From NCBI RefSeq assembly GCF_963422355.1, contig NC_085100.1, positions 3,596,568-3,660,567 of the forward strand: a stretch of DNA of 64,000 nt, written 5' to 3'. This document shows positions 11,562 through 25,495 of this stretch, in pieces. The DNA comes from Corticium candelabrum. Lineage: Eukaryota > Porifera > Homoscleromorpha > Homosclerophorida > Plakinidae. The first letter of the stretch is position 1; the number at the start of each line of letters is the position of its first letter. Made by a program: the position numbers and the translations under genes. The notes under the pieces were generated by a model. The model did no database searches, was not told the DNA's origin, and worked only from the letters and a program-made list of their open reading frames with translations.

Positions 11562-12190
11562 AGGTGGAGGGGACATTGAGATGGTGGATAGCTTTACCTA
11601 CTTGAAGTCTAATCCATTCAGAGATGGACATGCCAAGTTTGACATTAAGTAACAGCAAGCTAGAAAGGCCCCTAGAGCATTTGAGTCTTTGCAAGGATCC
11701 CTTTTCATACACTCCAACTTATCAGTAGTTATGCACCAAGAATGTTGTTTACAAGGCTTGGGTTTTGGCAGTGTTGTTCTATGGTTTGGGAAAAGAGTGT
11801 TAAAACCACATCGCAGAAGAAGGCTAAACGTTTCCACAATTGATCTGTGGCGACTACATACTAAGCGTGGGAGTCTCAAGGAAGGTACCAGCAGTAGCAG
11901 GAGAAAATAACATCACATGATCTTGCTGAATGTTTGGAGTGTCTCAGGCCATCGCTGACATCACAATGGAGCAAAGGTTGAAGAGACATGGACATGTGGG
12001 TCAAATGGATGAGGACTGCCACCAACAAATTTGCTTGTTGTGGAACTGAAGAAGAACCGACCTTGTCATGGAGTGAAGAGGAGGTGGAGATTGTGTGAAC
12101 TAGGACTTGAGATCGATTGGTGCCAAAGACAGATGGTACATGGCTTGCCAAGACAGAAGACTAGTTCTACCGTTGCCAAAAAGGACTTAC
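11562..12190 (+). pseudogene. Degraded LINE reverse-transcriptase C-terminal region
   Basis: Broken frames read GGDIEMVDSFTYLKS, then VLWFGKR...RRRLNVSTIDLWRL, then RLKRHGHVGQMDED. These match the familiar C-terminal segments of endonuclease-type LINE ORF2 proteins (V..F.YLGS; LLYG.E.W; R.L.WLGHV.RM). Several frameshifts and stops show that it is dead. It is flanked by TG microsatellites. Confidence 0.7.
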
Positions 12191-12414
12191 TTGACATGGT
12201 AGACACAAGTTGTGAGTAGAACACAAGTGCCGCAAACGTGGCATGTCAAGGAGAGATCTCTAGCTACATATGCAAATGTGGGAGATCCTTTTAACAGTCG
12301 AGTACCCTGAAAAGACATCAATGTTTTGGCCTGATGGAGATTTGCCAATAAGCCAGGACAAAATTCAAGGGTCCTGTTATCATAGTGATTCTTATGTTGG
12401 GTGGTTTCAAGGTT

Positions 12415-12417
<3 letters not shown>

Positions 12418-12510
<93 letters not shown>

Positions 12511-12524
12511 CGTGCATGCATGTG

Positions 12525-12576
<52 letters not shown>

Positions 12577-12595
12577 TGAGTGAGTGAGTGAGTGC
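12418..12595. repeat. Compound TG / TGAG microsatellite
   Basis: TG repeats interrupted near 12506-12530 by ATGTGTGCGTGCATGCATGT, then more TG and a short GAGT run (12574-12592). Confidence 0.95.
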
Positions 12596-13416
12596 GTGCA
12601 TGTGAGTGGGTCTCCCACACAAGCACATTATGCAATAAACAGTGTGCATGCACAATGATTAGAATCTGGCTTTTAGTAGTTGCCATTGCCAGGTATGATT
12701 GGAGTATTTTGAATTATTCAATGAACTTATTTAGAACAAGTAAACACAAGAAAAGAACCAATAAGGAAAGACAACATGATATGCCAAGCACAGTTATGAT
12801 TATGAAACCATTGCAATTGAAGAATAGTTATGTTTGCAGCACAACACCCATCATCTGCAGTAAGATAGTCTACATTGTCTATATGATGCACAAATTATTT
12901 GCTAAGTAGTACCCCAATGTATATCATCTTGCAGATAAACCTCCAGGTGACAGGTGTGCTAACTTGTCTTCAAATGCAAATGGTTCACAACATTCTAACC
13001 ACAGTTTGCATCAATACCAATGAAATATTCTTACAAACACATACATAGCAGCCCAGAGGTCACAATTAGACTAGCTCTGGGTAGTCTTCTGTTTCTATGT
13101 GTTTAGTACATGTACATAATATGATATGACTGGTAATTTGCAATTGGGACATTAAAAAACGCTAACTATAACCAAAAATCACTATTGCAAAGGTTGCACA
13201 CCAAAATAGAATACTTATGTCAGTTTGACTGGCGGCACAATTAAATCCAACCAAACTTTCCAAGACTGTAATGATTAATAAATGTTATTAAATAATATAT
13301 TAATGTTTATAATAATTGAATTAAAACAAGGTACAACTGATATTTCATTAAGTAAATTGATTTAACCAAATACTTTAATAAAACCAGATCAAGAAGCATC
13401 CATTGACCTTTCTTAC
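12596..13416. other. AT-rich gap where the next DHX34 exon would be expected
   Basis: I looked on the minus strand for the exon encoding the conserved STNIAETS helicase motif that should follow the last DHX34 exon and did not find it. The sequence is AT-rich intron-like DNA with no supported feature. Confidence 0.5.
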
Positions 13417-16400
13417 CTTGTCTTGTTCTTGAATTGATAGAGCACTATGTAATGGAAGAACTGTCCACCGCCTTGTTGACATGGCATATAGACGAGCTTC
13501 TTCAACAACAGCTGATATCTCTTTCATCCCACTCAGAAATATCAATAAGTCTCCTCGTTCACCAGCAGGGTACTTCACAACAAACAAGACCAAATCACTT
13601 ATCAAATTCATTGCACTACCAGTAGCACACCGGCCTGATCTACTGCATGCCAGAATATCTGTATATCATAATGTCAACTACTTCCAGAATTGACATGCAC
13701 ATATATGTATTGTTTGCTGTATATCTGCTACATCTCACTCACGAAAGAGAGAACCAACAAATGACGTTTGCTAACATATTGTCCTAATAGACTGGTACAC
13801 TGGAAAATGTAATTTCTAAATTGATCTCAAATCTAAATTAAAATTCATTAGAATCTAAACTAAGCTATTTGCCAATAAACAAATCTTGTCATCTTACAAT
13901 AGTTCCCCTAACCTCAATGACAGACAAATCACCACCATACTAAACAATTAGTGAAGAAACCTGTATCAACATCCCAAAGGTCTACCATATATGTCAACCA
14001 CTAAACCATGTCTCTTGACTGCAGTCATAATATGGCAATTCGTTATTAGACAAAAGGACAACAGCCCCATCCAATTCCAATTAAGTGTAAAAATAACTTA
14101 ATAGAGCTTGAAATAAAATGTATTATCACAATTCTCTGTTACTAAACGTTAGATATACAAAGCAAGGCAGTCTTTGAAAGCAGTAAATAGAACAGTGACA
14201 AATTTGTAGTAGGTAGCAGTATGCATATCTGGAAAAAGAGAGAAAAAGAGATAAATGCTAAATCAGATTCCTTTCTGTTCTAAACCACATTGAGATCATA
14301 AAGACTTGATTGATAGAGAAAGAGCTTTGAGGAAATGGGTTTCAATTATTAAGATCACACCACCTGACATTCTCATGCATCTGCAAGCATCCAGATGTGA
14401 CTAACAGAATAAACTCCTTTTAGAGCACTATACAAAACCACTGCCAGTTCCCTCATCATCCACCTACTTAGAAAACCACAGCTAAATGGTACTTGTAGAC
14501 AATCAAAATCAGTAGCTGCAGACAACAATCACTCATCAAACTATACCTTGTGATCAATTTGCTGCATAATCCTCAGGTACTGACTGCTGTCGAACTTCTC
14601 CTTGCTCAAATTCTTTGCCCATGACAACAGATAACAAGCAACAAGACATATGGTATGTGTAATTTCCTCCACTAAAACCATCTCACCTCATGGTGTCCTG
14701 GACCAGCTAAGGAAGTCTGGACCATGGGAGCATATTCAAGTTGAATTGGATAAAGACGACCAGGCACCTAACACATGGGAATACTTACCATAAGTAACAA
14801 AGGCGAGGACAGTCCCCAGTTAGCTAGCCAGTAATTGGTATGCTGCCATACTATTATGGAAGAATCTCCAACAGCAAACAGACTTGTATTTAGTGGCAAA
14901 TTAATTTTTTTAAATGTTTTTGGCACTATATAACAGATCATGTAGAATTCAGCTTGGTAAAAATCCAAGGCTCGTCAAGATGTCTGAATTGTCATGCACC
15001 TACTTCAAACCTAAATAGCACCATAAATCAGAAGCATAGCCTCATCAAAGTAGAAAGAGTCTGACATATAGTTCTATTATAAAAGAGAGCCAACGTTACC
15101 CGACAGTTGGTTTGAATTGTGAAAGTTCACTCTAACCATTTCCTTTAGTCAATCGTGTGTGTAAGATAAGAATAGCAAATTTTAAAGTCAAACTGGACAT
15201 TAAACAAAATCAATAACCAGATCAACTGATTAAAATACACAAATTGTCAACGCACATGTCCAGATTAATTGCAAGTAAACATTGTGATTACAAGTTGAGT
15301 AATCTGGTCACTATAGCCAAAAAAGCAAATCAGTGACAACGTCTTCAAGGCATTAAAGTCAAAACTACTGTACTAGATTAGACCAAAAATGTAACTTTCA
15401 ATAGAAGAGGTTTCAAGGCTAACTCAATACTTAGCCAACGGTTACTTACAAGTAGAAGCAACAGTAAAACCAGTATAATTTGTCAAACGTTCATGAATGA
15501 CAGAGTTACCTAGGAAAAGATAAACTTACTTGTATAACAGGTGCCCCCATAAAGTAGCCTGCGAACAGCCTACAAACATAACACAAATTATGACCTGACA
15601 TCAACATGGCATAGAAAAACAAACTCAATGTTGATGGTGGCAGACATAAGAACAAGTTTCAAGTCAGGCCTCGTACTGACAAGATGGCGCAAAACTCCCA
15701 AAAGAAAGTCAGTGTGAATGTGTCGTTCATGTACCTGTGACAACAGTCATTTGCTCTCTGTATCTGTATTAAAATAATGCGTAAAATACATCATTACTTC
15801 ATCAACAACGATAACGTCGTAACCAGACAAGTTAACATCAGATGACAATTGCCTGAGAAGTAGACCTAATAACAGACAAAGAAGAATAAATGACATATGA
15901 CTATGAACATGCAGCATGCAAAAGAGCTATAACTGAATACTATATACAGTTTCAAGTCAGATATCATTGTTCCTTTGCTAAACCCATCTATTGTATTCTT
16001 TGATTCAAATTACAGTCTGCCAGTGATCAATGTTGTTTGCTTCCATTTCCCTCACTCTAGCACTCTCTTCCATTGTCAACTGCTGATCATATACTTTCCC
16101 ACATGCAACAACAACAACTTAATTAATAAAGTCAATGAACTGGCGACCAAAAGTTCGGAGTTCCTAACCCCCAAACAAGAGTTAGAACAATGTCTAGATG
16201 CAGCTCTAAGTAAAACCTAGGATTTCTTTCAACCAAGAACAATGATGAGACTACTATCTTGAGCCTACCACCATATGCACATCTAGAGGACACAGTCTTT
16301 CAGCTTTTGGAGAGATTTCATCTAAAACTAGTTAATTAATTAAGTAACAATTAATTAAATCGCAGTCATCATACCTTCTGTCAAAAACAAGATTCGAGTG

Positions 16401-19400
16401 TCAGCAGCCTTACTTGTTTCAAATCTCACCTGTTCACACACAGAAAATAGTCAATTCGTAAACATGTAATAAATTGACATTTCAACTTAACTGCCTTCAG
16501 CACTACATGTTGCTTTAAAGCTACCTCGAGTGTGTTGCATGGTTACCCGTAAATATATCCCTAATTAACCAAGAAGATCATGTTTTGGTCAAGCCCCTCC
16601 TCTGGACCAATCCTGTTGCCACAACCAACTATAATCTTTGTGAATTGTTTCTGTTGGGGGTCATTAAACACAATGATGTGAATGCTTGTCTTATCTTATC
16701 TTTGGTCAACAGACTGAGACAGCCTTCATTTCCTTGAAGCAGCTACCTGTCTGTAGAGCTCAAGCTGCTCTTGCTTCTTGGTGAGTAGAAGCTTGTAATC
16801 ATTGCAAAAAATGAGTGCTACTACTGAAATTTTCTAGTAAAGCTTAGTGTAACAGACACTCTCACAAGCTTGACCCTTTTAAAAAGTAAAACAAACTGAA
16901 CAAAATCTAAATGTCACTAACTATAACACTCAAACTCAATGATCCTCACATTGATTGGATGGCATTTAAAGTCTAGCAATTGTCAGCTGCTAGTAGAGAG
17001 TAGAGAGGTTCACATGTGTTCAAATTTCTATGTCTCCCACTGACATCCCCACTGTCTGTAAGGTCAGTCTACACAAGCCCCTCTATCAACTATCTAATCA
17101 AGCTAAATACACCTCATAATATACTATTATCATTATGATTATGGCTTATGACTGCTAATTAAGCTAATGACAACAATGAGTGACCCAGATTGTGATCTGT
17201 CAGCAATAACAACTCTTTACATTCTACAGATTCTATTTTGCATTGACCCAGTCTGCTTGCTACTACAGGTTTCCAATCTCGTAGTCAAGCATGATTATGT
17301 CTATTTAGAAACAATTTTTCAAGCTGGCTCCTCTTTCATCCTGTACTTCAATATGTTCTAACTGTACTATCACAGTTGACACACTTACCTGAAAACCAAT
17401 TTCCGATCCATACTCGTTCAAGGTCTCGAGGCTTACTCTCTTGGCTAGTGATATGCAAGCAATTCTTCTTGGCTGGGTACAAGCAATGTGTTTAAAACCT
17501 GCAGCAAGCAAATATTGAGGAACCTATGCAAAGGAAAACACACCAAAATATTACCACACAACTACTGAACCAGCTGTCACCAATATCTAAAGACTACACT
17601 GGCACTTGTGCATGTATCATAGAGAAATTAACTCAAAAAGTAGTTCTGAGCAGGAAGATCACCAGCTAAAATGTAATACCACACCCATAACATTTCTTTT
17701 GTTAATAATTCCTGCTGTGCCTACTATGTAAATATTACAACATTGCTGGCAAACATTAATTAGTAAAAGACATTCATATCAATTAAATAGGACGTTGAAT
17801 AAGTTATTATCCTTCTCTAGATAAAACAAGTCAACAAAACGTTCCTCTAACTAAATGTTGCTCACAGTCATCTCTGTATTTCTATCTACAGAAACGATTT
17901 GCAGTCTGCTAAGTTTGATCAACTAGGCATTGCAAATGCCATTTGATTACTTAAACAACAGCAACACTGGTTATTTATCCTCACTCAGATGACTGATACT
18001 TGTATATACAAACAACCATGATTTACCAACTTGGTCATCCCCTAAGCTAATCAGCAATTAAGATAATTAGTAAAGTGGAGACAAAGAATAACCTGCTAAA
18101 GCAGACTCAACTCATGTATTGATTAAACACAGATGTCACACCCAAAACAAAGCAGTCACACTTACTGTGATGCAACAAAAGTCAATTTACTGTAATTAAC
18201 AGAGTTTGAAAGTCAACAACTCTCAGAGCAGGTGACTATAGGCTTGGTAGCAACCTGCTAAGTATCTACTCGTAACAAAACAAAATATACACACCACATG
18301 TATATTTACTAACTTCTCTGTTTTAGATGCAACACCACAAAAGATACTATACTTTTTGCCATATGCCTGGCTAACACTGGAAAGTCTAACACGCATGATA
18401 ATATACATTGTGATTTTGTCATAGTCAGATTCCCGAGACGACAGAAATGGTTTGCTAATGGTCATAGACATCAGTCCCAGGCACATACCAATGGAGTTCA
18501 GGGGGTAACAACAAACCTAGATCCAACTACTACCTCTGTATACAACCCAATCTGCATGCAATATTTGAACCAGATCTAGAAGCTGTAGCTGCTGTAAAGC
18601 TGGTCTGAGTCCCACGTCCCAGATGTAGCTAGATCGATATAAGCAGATTTAGACTCCAAGACTCCTTGGCACGACCATAATGTGCAATGCATATTAGTGT
18701 TACATTTAAACTATGCATATTTACCAATGTCTTCCAATAGACCTGTTAATTAATAAATAGATTCATTAGACTAGAGCATGTTGAACTGACTGGGAGGTCC
18801 ACTAAAGCACTGAAAGAACCAACCCATTAAATGTGTCAGCTATGCCCCTAAATACTCAGCCAAAACAAACTTGACTAAAGGAGTTAGAGCATTGAAAGAG
18901 GTCAGTATACCTCCTAACACAGCAAAATAAGATTTCCTCAACTGATGATGACGAACAGTAGGCACTGTTTACAGCCAAAATCAGAGTTCAATTACTTGTC
19001 ACAAAACCTTGAGTTAAGTGAACATGTTAAACATCAGCTTTGCTCGACAATCTATCTTGTACACAGAAATAAAACTCTAACAAGGTGCAAGGCTGGTAAA
19101 AATATTCACAGCAATTTAACTTAACTTAAACTTGTTTACCTGTGTGACTACTAGTAGTTGTAAGTTTTATTCAAAATTTTATCTAATCTAAATTCTTTCA
19201 CACAATAGTTATTGTGATGTGGTAATCGATGCAGATGTGTTCTGCTACAGTAGTTCTCATAATGTAACAACAAACCTGAGTTGACTTTCCACATCCAGTA
19301 TCTCCAGCCACAATAACAACTTGATGAGCTCTCACAGTGTCAATGATTTGATCTCGATATTGGCGTATTGGCAATGTAGCTTGTGCATGTCTAATTCTCA

Positions 19401-20552
19401 CAAGTTTGTCAAATTTCTGACGTTGAGAAAAGTGCAAATAATGCTTTATGATCATCCTAAACTCGTCCATGTGCTCAGCGCCAATGTGAGTATTATCATC
19501 ATAATGATGACGTGACTTATGATAGTAACGGTCTCTAGTCTCCCCTTGTGTGTATTGCTTCAACCTTTTACTCAAATCCTTGTCAAGAACAGAAAAGTTG
19601 ATCCTGTACCGTTTGTCATACACAGAAGGTAGATGCAATGATGATGACATCACTAAGCAATTAAAAATACATACATGTATTATAATTATTATATGGTAGG
19701 ACTGGACAACTACTCAACTGCAGCCACATTTCTATCTACACTTAAATGTCTTACATAACTCTGAGCAACCAAACCGAGACACCAGAAATAATTTGAAATC
19801 AACACCTTTAACAAGTTTCTAGAAATTGAACACTCTACTTCCTAGTTTCCTCAGCTAAACAAGCTACTTACAAGATGAAAGCAAAGTCACCATTGATAAG
19901 CAAGAGAAAAACAAGAATTAAAATTTTGATGATATAAACGTTTCAAACAAAAAATCAATGAAGTGTGTTCGATTAATCAACTTTAATCGAAGAACTCAAC
20001 TGTGTCAAGTCAAGTAAATAAACCAAAAACGTTTAGTTGCTGACGTCATACATGGTTTACTGTACAAGCATAAAATAGTAATTTGATCGCCTTGAAACAT
20101 GCATTTACTATTCAACCATAGCTTAGTTAGTTAATTAAATATTATATAGAACTATTATGTAATGATAGAATACGACAAAAATGTTAACATATTGTTAAAA
20201 CAAAAAAGATGTATTGATTATTCAAGTATTGAGACATGTTCATCTAGTTCTGGTAATCTAGATCTTCTGACACAATGAACTGTATTTACGCCAACCTTTA
20301 CTGTCATTTTCCTCAGATTGAGCAAGAGACGATTCTCCTCGACGTTTCTTGAAGAGTCGATAACGTCTAAAGAATTCCCAAAACTCTTTGTGCTCGAGAC
20401 TTCCTCTGCATTGTTGAAAAAATAAGAAATTCAACAACTCAAAGATAATGATGCGTTTGCAATCCATACCGCTTGATGACAGCATTTCCAGAAAAGAATA
20501 AACGGTCTAACTCATCTTCGTGAGCTTCCCAGTCAAAACTATTGGCTGCCAT
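13417..20552 (-). CDS. DHX34: DHX34-type DEAH/RHA RNA helicase, N-terminal half only
   Basis: Minus-strand exons: 20470-20552 (ATG 20552), 20296-20405, 19276-19652, 17389-17523, 16375-16429, 15798-15865, 15625-15734, 15530-15569, 14687-14767, 14547-14612, 13417-13572. All phases join cleanly into 427 residues with no stop. Visible motifs: Walker [10 protein letters not shown] (about 181-189), TQPRR (exon 4), the DEVH box split by an intron (about 275-278; DHX34 has DEVH rather than DEAH), SAT (307-309), and IFLSGMKEI and VLPLHSALS in exon 11. DHX34 acts in nonsense-mediated mRNA decay. Motifs V and VI (NIAETS, QRKGRAGR), the HA2/OB domains and the C-terminal finger are not found at lower coordinates. 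Either they lie outside after a long intron, or the locus is truncated. Identification is strong; functionality is open. Confidence 0.88.
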
Positions 20553-20750
20553 AAATATAGGAACGCGCGCTACTCACCTGATGCAGCGTCCCGCCAACGC
20601 AAAACGCTGGATTAGTGTCACCGCCCAATCGCCACCATCCAATCAGACACCAGAACAATTAACACAATTAATAGGTGTTCGCTTGCGGTGTGTACCAGTT
20701 GGTCGTCCTCGCTTCTCGTGCCCGGAACGCGTTGAAATGAGGCATCCTTC
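20553..20750. promoter_or_regulatory. Divergent promoter region between DHX34 and RGM
   Basis: Only 198 bp separate the two start codons on opposite strands, so the transcripts very likely share a bidirectional promoter. No TATA box is obvious. The interval is richer in CG than the neighbouring introns. Confidence 0.55.
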
Positions 20751-22334
20751 ATGATGAGATTCATCACACTTTGCCTATTGCTATCAGTCTATGTCGGTGA
20801 GTGCCTACTGCCGTCGAAGCCCGTCCGTCTCGTTGTGTATCCCAAACGCATTCGCTGATAATAAACGGCTTCGATTTTCTCAGGGAGTTCCGTTGCCTGC
20901 GATCTCGACCATTGCTCGACCGAGTACACTAGCACGTTCGTGCACGACCCCAGCAAAGGCTGTCGGCGACTCGACGGGGACCGGTGCAACCAGTGGCGGT
21001 CGTACCACGCATGTCTGCTCGACGCGCGGCCTCAGTGTGTCGACTTCCCTCTCCTCTTCGGCACTCGCGAGGCCGAGGCGTCTCGCATTATCGAGTGCTA
21101 TTGCGAGTACGACGAAGGGACGACGAGTGACGCTCCGTTTGTCGTTGGATCGGATTTCACTCTCGCCTCGGGTACTTCGACGCTCGATACTGCGTGTCGG
21201 GCAGCGGAACGCTTCCCGTCGTACACGGCCTGCGTCCTCTTCGGGGATCCTCATCTCGTCACGTTGGCCGGTCGTGAGGAGACGTGCTGTCTTTCTGGCA
21301 GACATAGACTTCTCGAGTACGACGAACTGTCAGTTGACACTGTGAATGTGAGGGTGGACACGAGACTGAAGGCCACGGGAACGAGCGAGGTCAGTGTTTA
21401 TCATTCTCGGTTTGAAATTTACGGGTGAAATGGGGTCGGTGGTTGTTCGAAAAGAAAATGGGTCGAAATGCATTTAGTGAAGAATATTGCTTATCTTTCC
21501 GAAATCATTCTCTAGCAGCTGGGAGTTACACCCCGCCATGTAGCTATTTGTGTGACTTGCGGTTTGCACCCGAGGTTTCTATGGATGACTCTCGCTTGGT
21601 TATTCGTCGCACCCGCTGCGCGATTGAGTCGCGTCGCTGCCGTCGAGAGTCACCGTCGTTGTCGTTTGCGCGAGACGGCGCGTGTCCCTCCATCGCGTCC
21701 GTCGACGGCTAGAGTGACTAATTACTGTTATTGTCGCCGATCTTGTTTACAGGTGATTGTGAGATATGGCGCTAGCTCCTGCACGGAACACTCGAGTCTT
21801 CAGTACAGCGCGACGGCGTCGGATTTTCGAGCGTTTTTCGACGACGGCTCGTCTCCCGAGCATCTGATTGAGCGTCGAGATGACAACCTCGTTGTACTGA
21901 AAGCGGCGTGGTTGGGCATCACGATTCGTGTTCGTCGAACGGGGATATACCTGACGGTTGCAATACAATTGCCGTCTGCTGTGCAGGATGAAGTTGGAGG
22001 TCTCTGTTTTACCGGCTGCCCAAGTGACGAGCTTCTGGAGTATAAACTGCCTAGTCTGTCTGCACAAGTTGTTCTTCCGCATGTAGCCCGTTATGCTTGC
22101 GACCACGTGGAAGAGGACACGTTTTTCTTCCAGTCGTGTGTGTTTGATTTGGTGATGACTGGAGACCGGAATTTCACGGTGGCGGCGTTAGAGGCCAAGA
22201 AGGACGTGGAAGACTTGCAGGCTGGTTTACCAGTGGACTCTGCTGCTGAGAGGGTAACAAGACATGGTGCACTCGTGGTGGTGTTAGCTTTGATGAGCTT
22301 GTTGCTGACTTCCAAGATCGATGAATTTGTATAG
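20751..22334 (+). CDS. RGM: Repulsive guidance molecule (RGM/hemojuvelin family), GPI-anchored
   Basis: Exons 20751-20796, 20884-21389 and 21753-22334 give 377 residues. A signal peptide (MRFITLCLLLSVYV) is encoded in exon 1. Exon 2 carries the Cys-rich N-terminal region and the partial von Willebrand D segment with FGDPH (Gly136-Asp137-Pro138-His139), the acid-labile Asp-Pro autocleavage site of RGMs. Exon 3 carries ITIRVRRTGIYLTVAIQLP, LCFTGCP, CVFDLVMTGDRNFT and a C-terminal hydrophobic tail (ALVVVLALMSLLLTS) typical of GPI attachment. RGMs bind BMPs and neogenin at the cell surface; that role is inferred from family. No RGD is present. Introns are 87 and 363 bp. The gene is markedly GC-rich compared with its AT-rich surroundings. 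There are two adjacent in-frame ATGs (20751, 20754). Confidence 0.9.
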
Positions 22335-25300
22335 ATGTGCGCATTATTTGCGTTTTCTTATGATATTTATGTTCAATACTGCATGTTGAACGGTGGATAT
22401 GGTATGTATTATATATTGCTATATGCTGTGCATAAATTGTGTTGTAATTGACTGAAGAAGGTAGTCATTGCAGCCATGTATATGTTTTCAGTATGGTATG
22501 AATATTGAGCTGACAATGTTGTCCCTATTATGGACAGATGTGAAGCATGAGCGTGCCCCTTCCACAGTTTACTAAGTCAGAATATTGCACTAGTTATGCA
22601 GACGCTGATATTGTTTGGAATGTAGAGAAGTATACCTTGATTTGCAACTTACTATTGAGCGAACTACCTACTGTATAGTGTTATATCTACTAATACTTCT
22701 TGAAAAGTAGAGTACCTCAATGGAATTTCTTACAATGTCACTTGTTGATGCAGTATGTACACTGCTGTCTCTTTGAGATGCTAGGTTGACGTCATTAACC
22801 TAAAATTGGCTTAATTAATTAAGCTTGATTAGCACCTGAAAGCAATCATCAAACATAGTCAACCTATATACAGTAAGTTTTATGCTCATAGTGAACTGCA
22901 CTGGCAGCCTTGTAAAGAGTCAGGTGGAGCAATAACCATAGACATGTGTACTTGGAGCCAGCGTTTGTCATACCTATTAATTAAATTAATTAAAGTATGC
23001 ACTATGAAACACAGTAAGTGATTGCTACTGCCAAAGAACTCAGATTTGCTTCTATTAAATCTGGAGTTCAAGTGTTCTGATCTGGAGTTCAAGTGTTCTC
23101 TTTCTATGGCTAAGAGACAGTTCATTCACTCACTAAATTATAAAAAAACTAAGATTTACATACTGTTACCTATATCATTAGCAAGTGTTGCTCAAACCGG
23201 TTTTGTAGTGCTTGGATGATGTCACCCACTCGCTGTTAAACGTCACTGAAAACGTAGCAATGTGCCAATTAATTATGCAGCTGAGACGTTGACCTGATCA
23301 TTGTGGTAATGACAAACGCCTAGGCCACTTCTGCCATAGAAAACGCGTGGCAAGTCAAAGTAAATTCTTTGACTTCTTGATGTTGTTACTGTTGGAATCA
23401 AGAAATTCCTTTATCAATTTTCAGTATAAATGTATTCAATCTCAATCACTTGCAGATGGCCTACAGTTTTGCGATATTCCTTGCAAGAGGGCCAAGTGTG
23501 TGCTAAAACGACCATGTTCTGATTGGTCATGCTGACACATACCATTCGCAATACAATGTATTGTATGATATGGTGCTGGGTATTACAGTACATGTGCACT
23601 CTACAGTCTCTACCCCATCTGTCTTTCCCAAAAAATTCTCTCTGCCACATTATAAATACGTACAGGCATTTACTAATAACTATTACAATACCAAAAGTGC
23701 CAGCAATTCTGTGTTATTCTCTTGTAGGTGGACAACCACACTCCACCCTATGGTGATAGCCTTCACCTTGCTGCTGCCAATAAATTAGGTAGGTACACCA
23801 ACATATCTGTGACAGACTGCAAACTATTTGTCAATTATTTTGTGTAGCCAGTTAGTACTGTCTATTCTTTATAAGACTACGCTTAGACTTGGAAGTGAGA
23901 AATGAGGCAGGGCCACGACAGTAGTAGTAGACTGTATCTCCTGCCCTGTGTCATAAATATGTTCGTAAACACGGTCATGTGTCACACGCATGACACCTTT
24001 CATGACCTCCAGTCCACTTGAGTTACATCCACGTCAGTGAAACCAGTCACAGCCATTGAAGCAATTATAACACACAGTGGTAGATCCACTGCACACCAAT
24101 AAAATTTGACAAATATATTGGTCGACTGATCATGAGTAGCTTTTGGCGTCGTTATCACAGCAAGAGCAACAGCCTAAGTTTAACCAGCAAACATCTTTCA
24201 AATCCCCTAAAACATGCAGACTCCAGTGAAAGTATGAGAGTACAGAAAGGGTATATTTCTCTGGTGCAAAGCCTTTGGGTCACTTTCTTATAAAAACACG
24301 AGTCTTTCACAACAAGCACCACAACTTTCCTCTGACATACTTATTGTCAGGAAGCCATGGCCAACATAATACCTCATGGAAGTATAACATATCAGAGCAA
24401 GCAATGCATCTATACTATGCATCACTGATAACCACTTTCATCAATAAAATAAAATAAATCACATTCAACAGTTGTGTCAGTTACTGCTCTATCAGAGCCT
24501 TGTGTTGGTATTAATTACACAATGATCTGCTGAATCTGTCCCAGACATTGACATAGTTATTAAGTTACACTGATTTATGATGATGAAGACAATAATGATC
24601 ATCCATCAAGCTCGCTCATCATCATTATCATCATCATTATCATCATCATTATCAGCTACATGTTTATAACAAAACACAGTCTAGTTATGTAGCCAGTATG
24701 ACAAGAATTCAAATATCTAATCTGATCTAAGCCTGCCTACTCTCCTCTATTACAGTTACTATCAACGGCAGTTGTCCAAGAGAGAATTAGGAACAATCAC
24801 CACAAAGATTCCATCGCTAGTCATATTCAAAGAACTTCATTGCCATTAAAATATGGCTGCAGCTCAAAGCCTCAGTATGCCTGCTCCCACAGCATACTTG
24901 CATACAATTGGCAAGTAATAGTATCTTCACCAGCTTGTGGTTGCACCATAGTATCAGCACAGAAAAATTAGTACTTGGGTTTAATTAAGATGTGCATTCC
25001 TGACACGAGTAAACGCTGTCTTGCAGTTCTTACAATGCAACAGCAAAGCAACTCACAGAAAAGTATTTTACACACTGTCAGTACATAAGTCTCCATGCAA
25101 ACTGTGTACAGAATTGAATTCTTTGCAAGAACAAGTAGATGTTATGCACACAGCATTCATAAATCACTGACATCATTGCCAACGTTTACAACATAAATTG
25201 ATATTAACAGATCTAAGCGTGATGGTCTCAATCTCCTGATGTCAAAATTGCGTGTTTACATCATATAGACTATTAGAGATACCACAGTTTCCTTGCATTC

Positions 25301-25495
25301 TTCATATTTCAAACTCATCAACAGAGATTCACAGTCTGCAGTCTTCAGTGGCTAATCTAATCTGACTATACAAGCAATTAAACATTTGCAATCGACTCTC
25401 ACTACACCTTATATCACACGAATCATTTTGGTTCGAACTTAAAGTTAAAGCCATTTGTCCAACTGTATACTATATTCATTAACTATCTCCTGTTG
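22335..25495. other. 3.2-kb intergenic gap between RGM and UBL7
   Basis: No gene supported. It holds a perfect two-copy 21-bp tandem repeat (23059-23079 and 23080-23100, one mismatch at the end) and an ATC/ATT microsatellite at about 24615-24653. One exon-like piece near 23729 was considered and rejected. Confidence 0.5.

Noticed and set aside
12187-12686. Long Thr-His and Cys-Val open reading frames (also at 8931-9185, 11458-11652, 51274-51904, 53647-54273 and 59118-59410)
   Set aside because: They are translations of CA/TG microsatellites on either strand and have no splice or homology support.
13375-13416. DHX34 ending by read-through to a stop just after exon 11
   Set aside because: The GTAAGA donor is good and the read-through residues are unlike the conserved family; possible as an alternative 3' end but unsupported.
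23453-23535. Cys-rich short frame after TTGCAG
   Set aside because: It stops quickly, has no partner exon, and could be chance.
23729-23795. Exon-like segment (CTTGTAG/GTGGACAAC...AAATTAG/GTAGGT)
   Set aside because: Good splice sites, but only about 60 nt, with no phase partner or recognised homology nearby.
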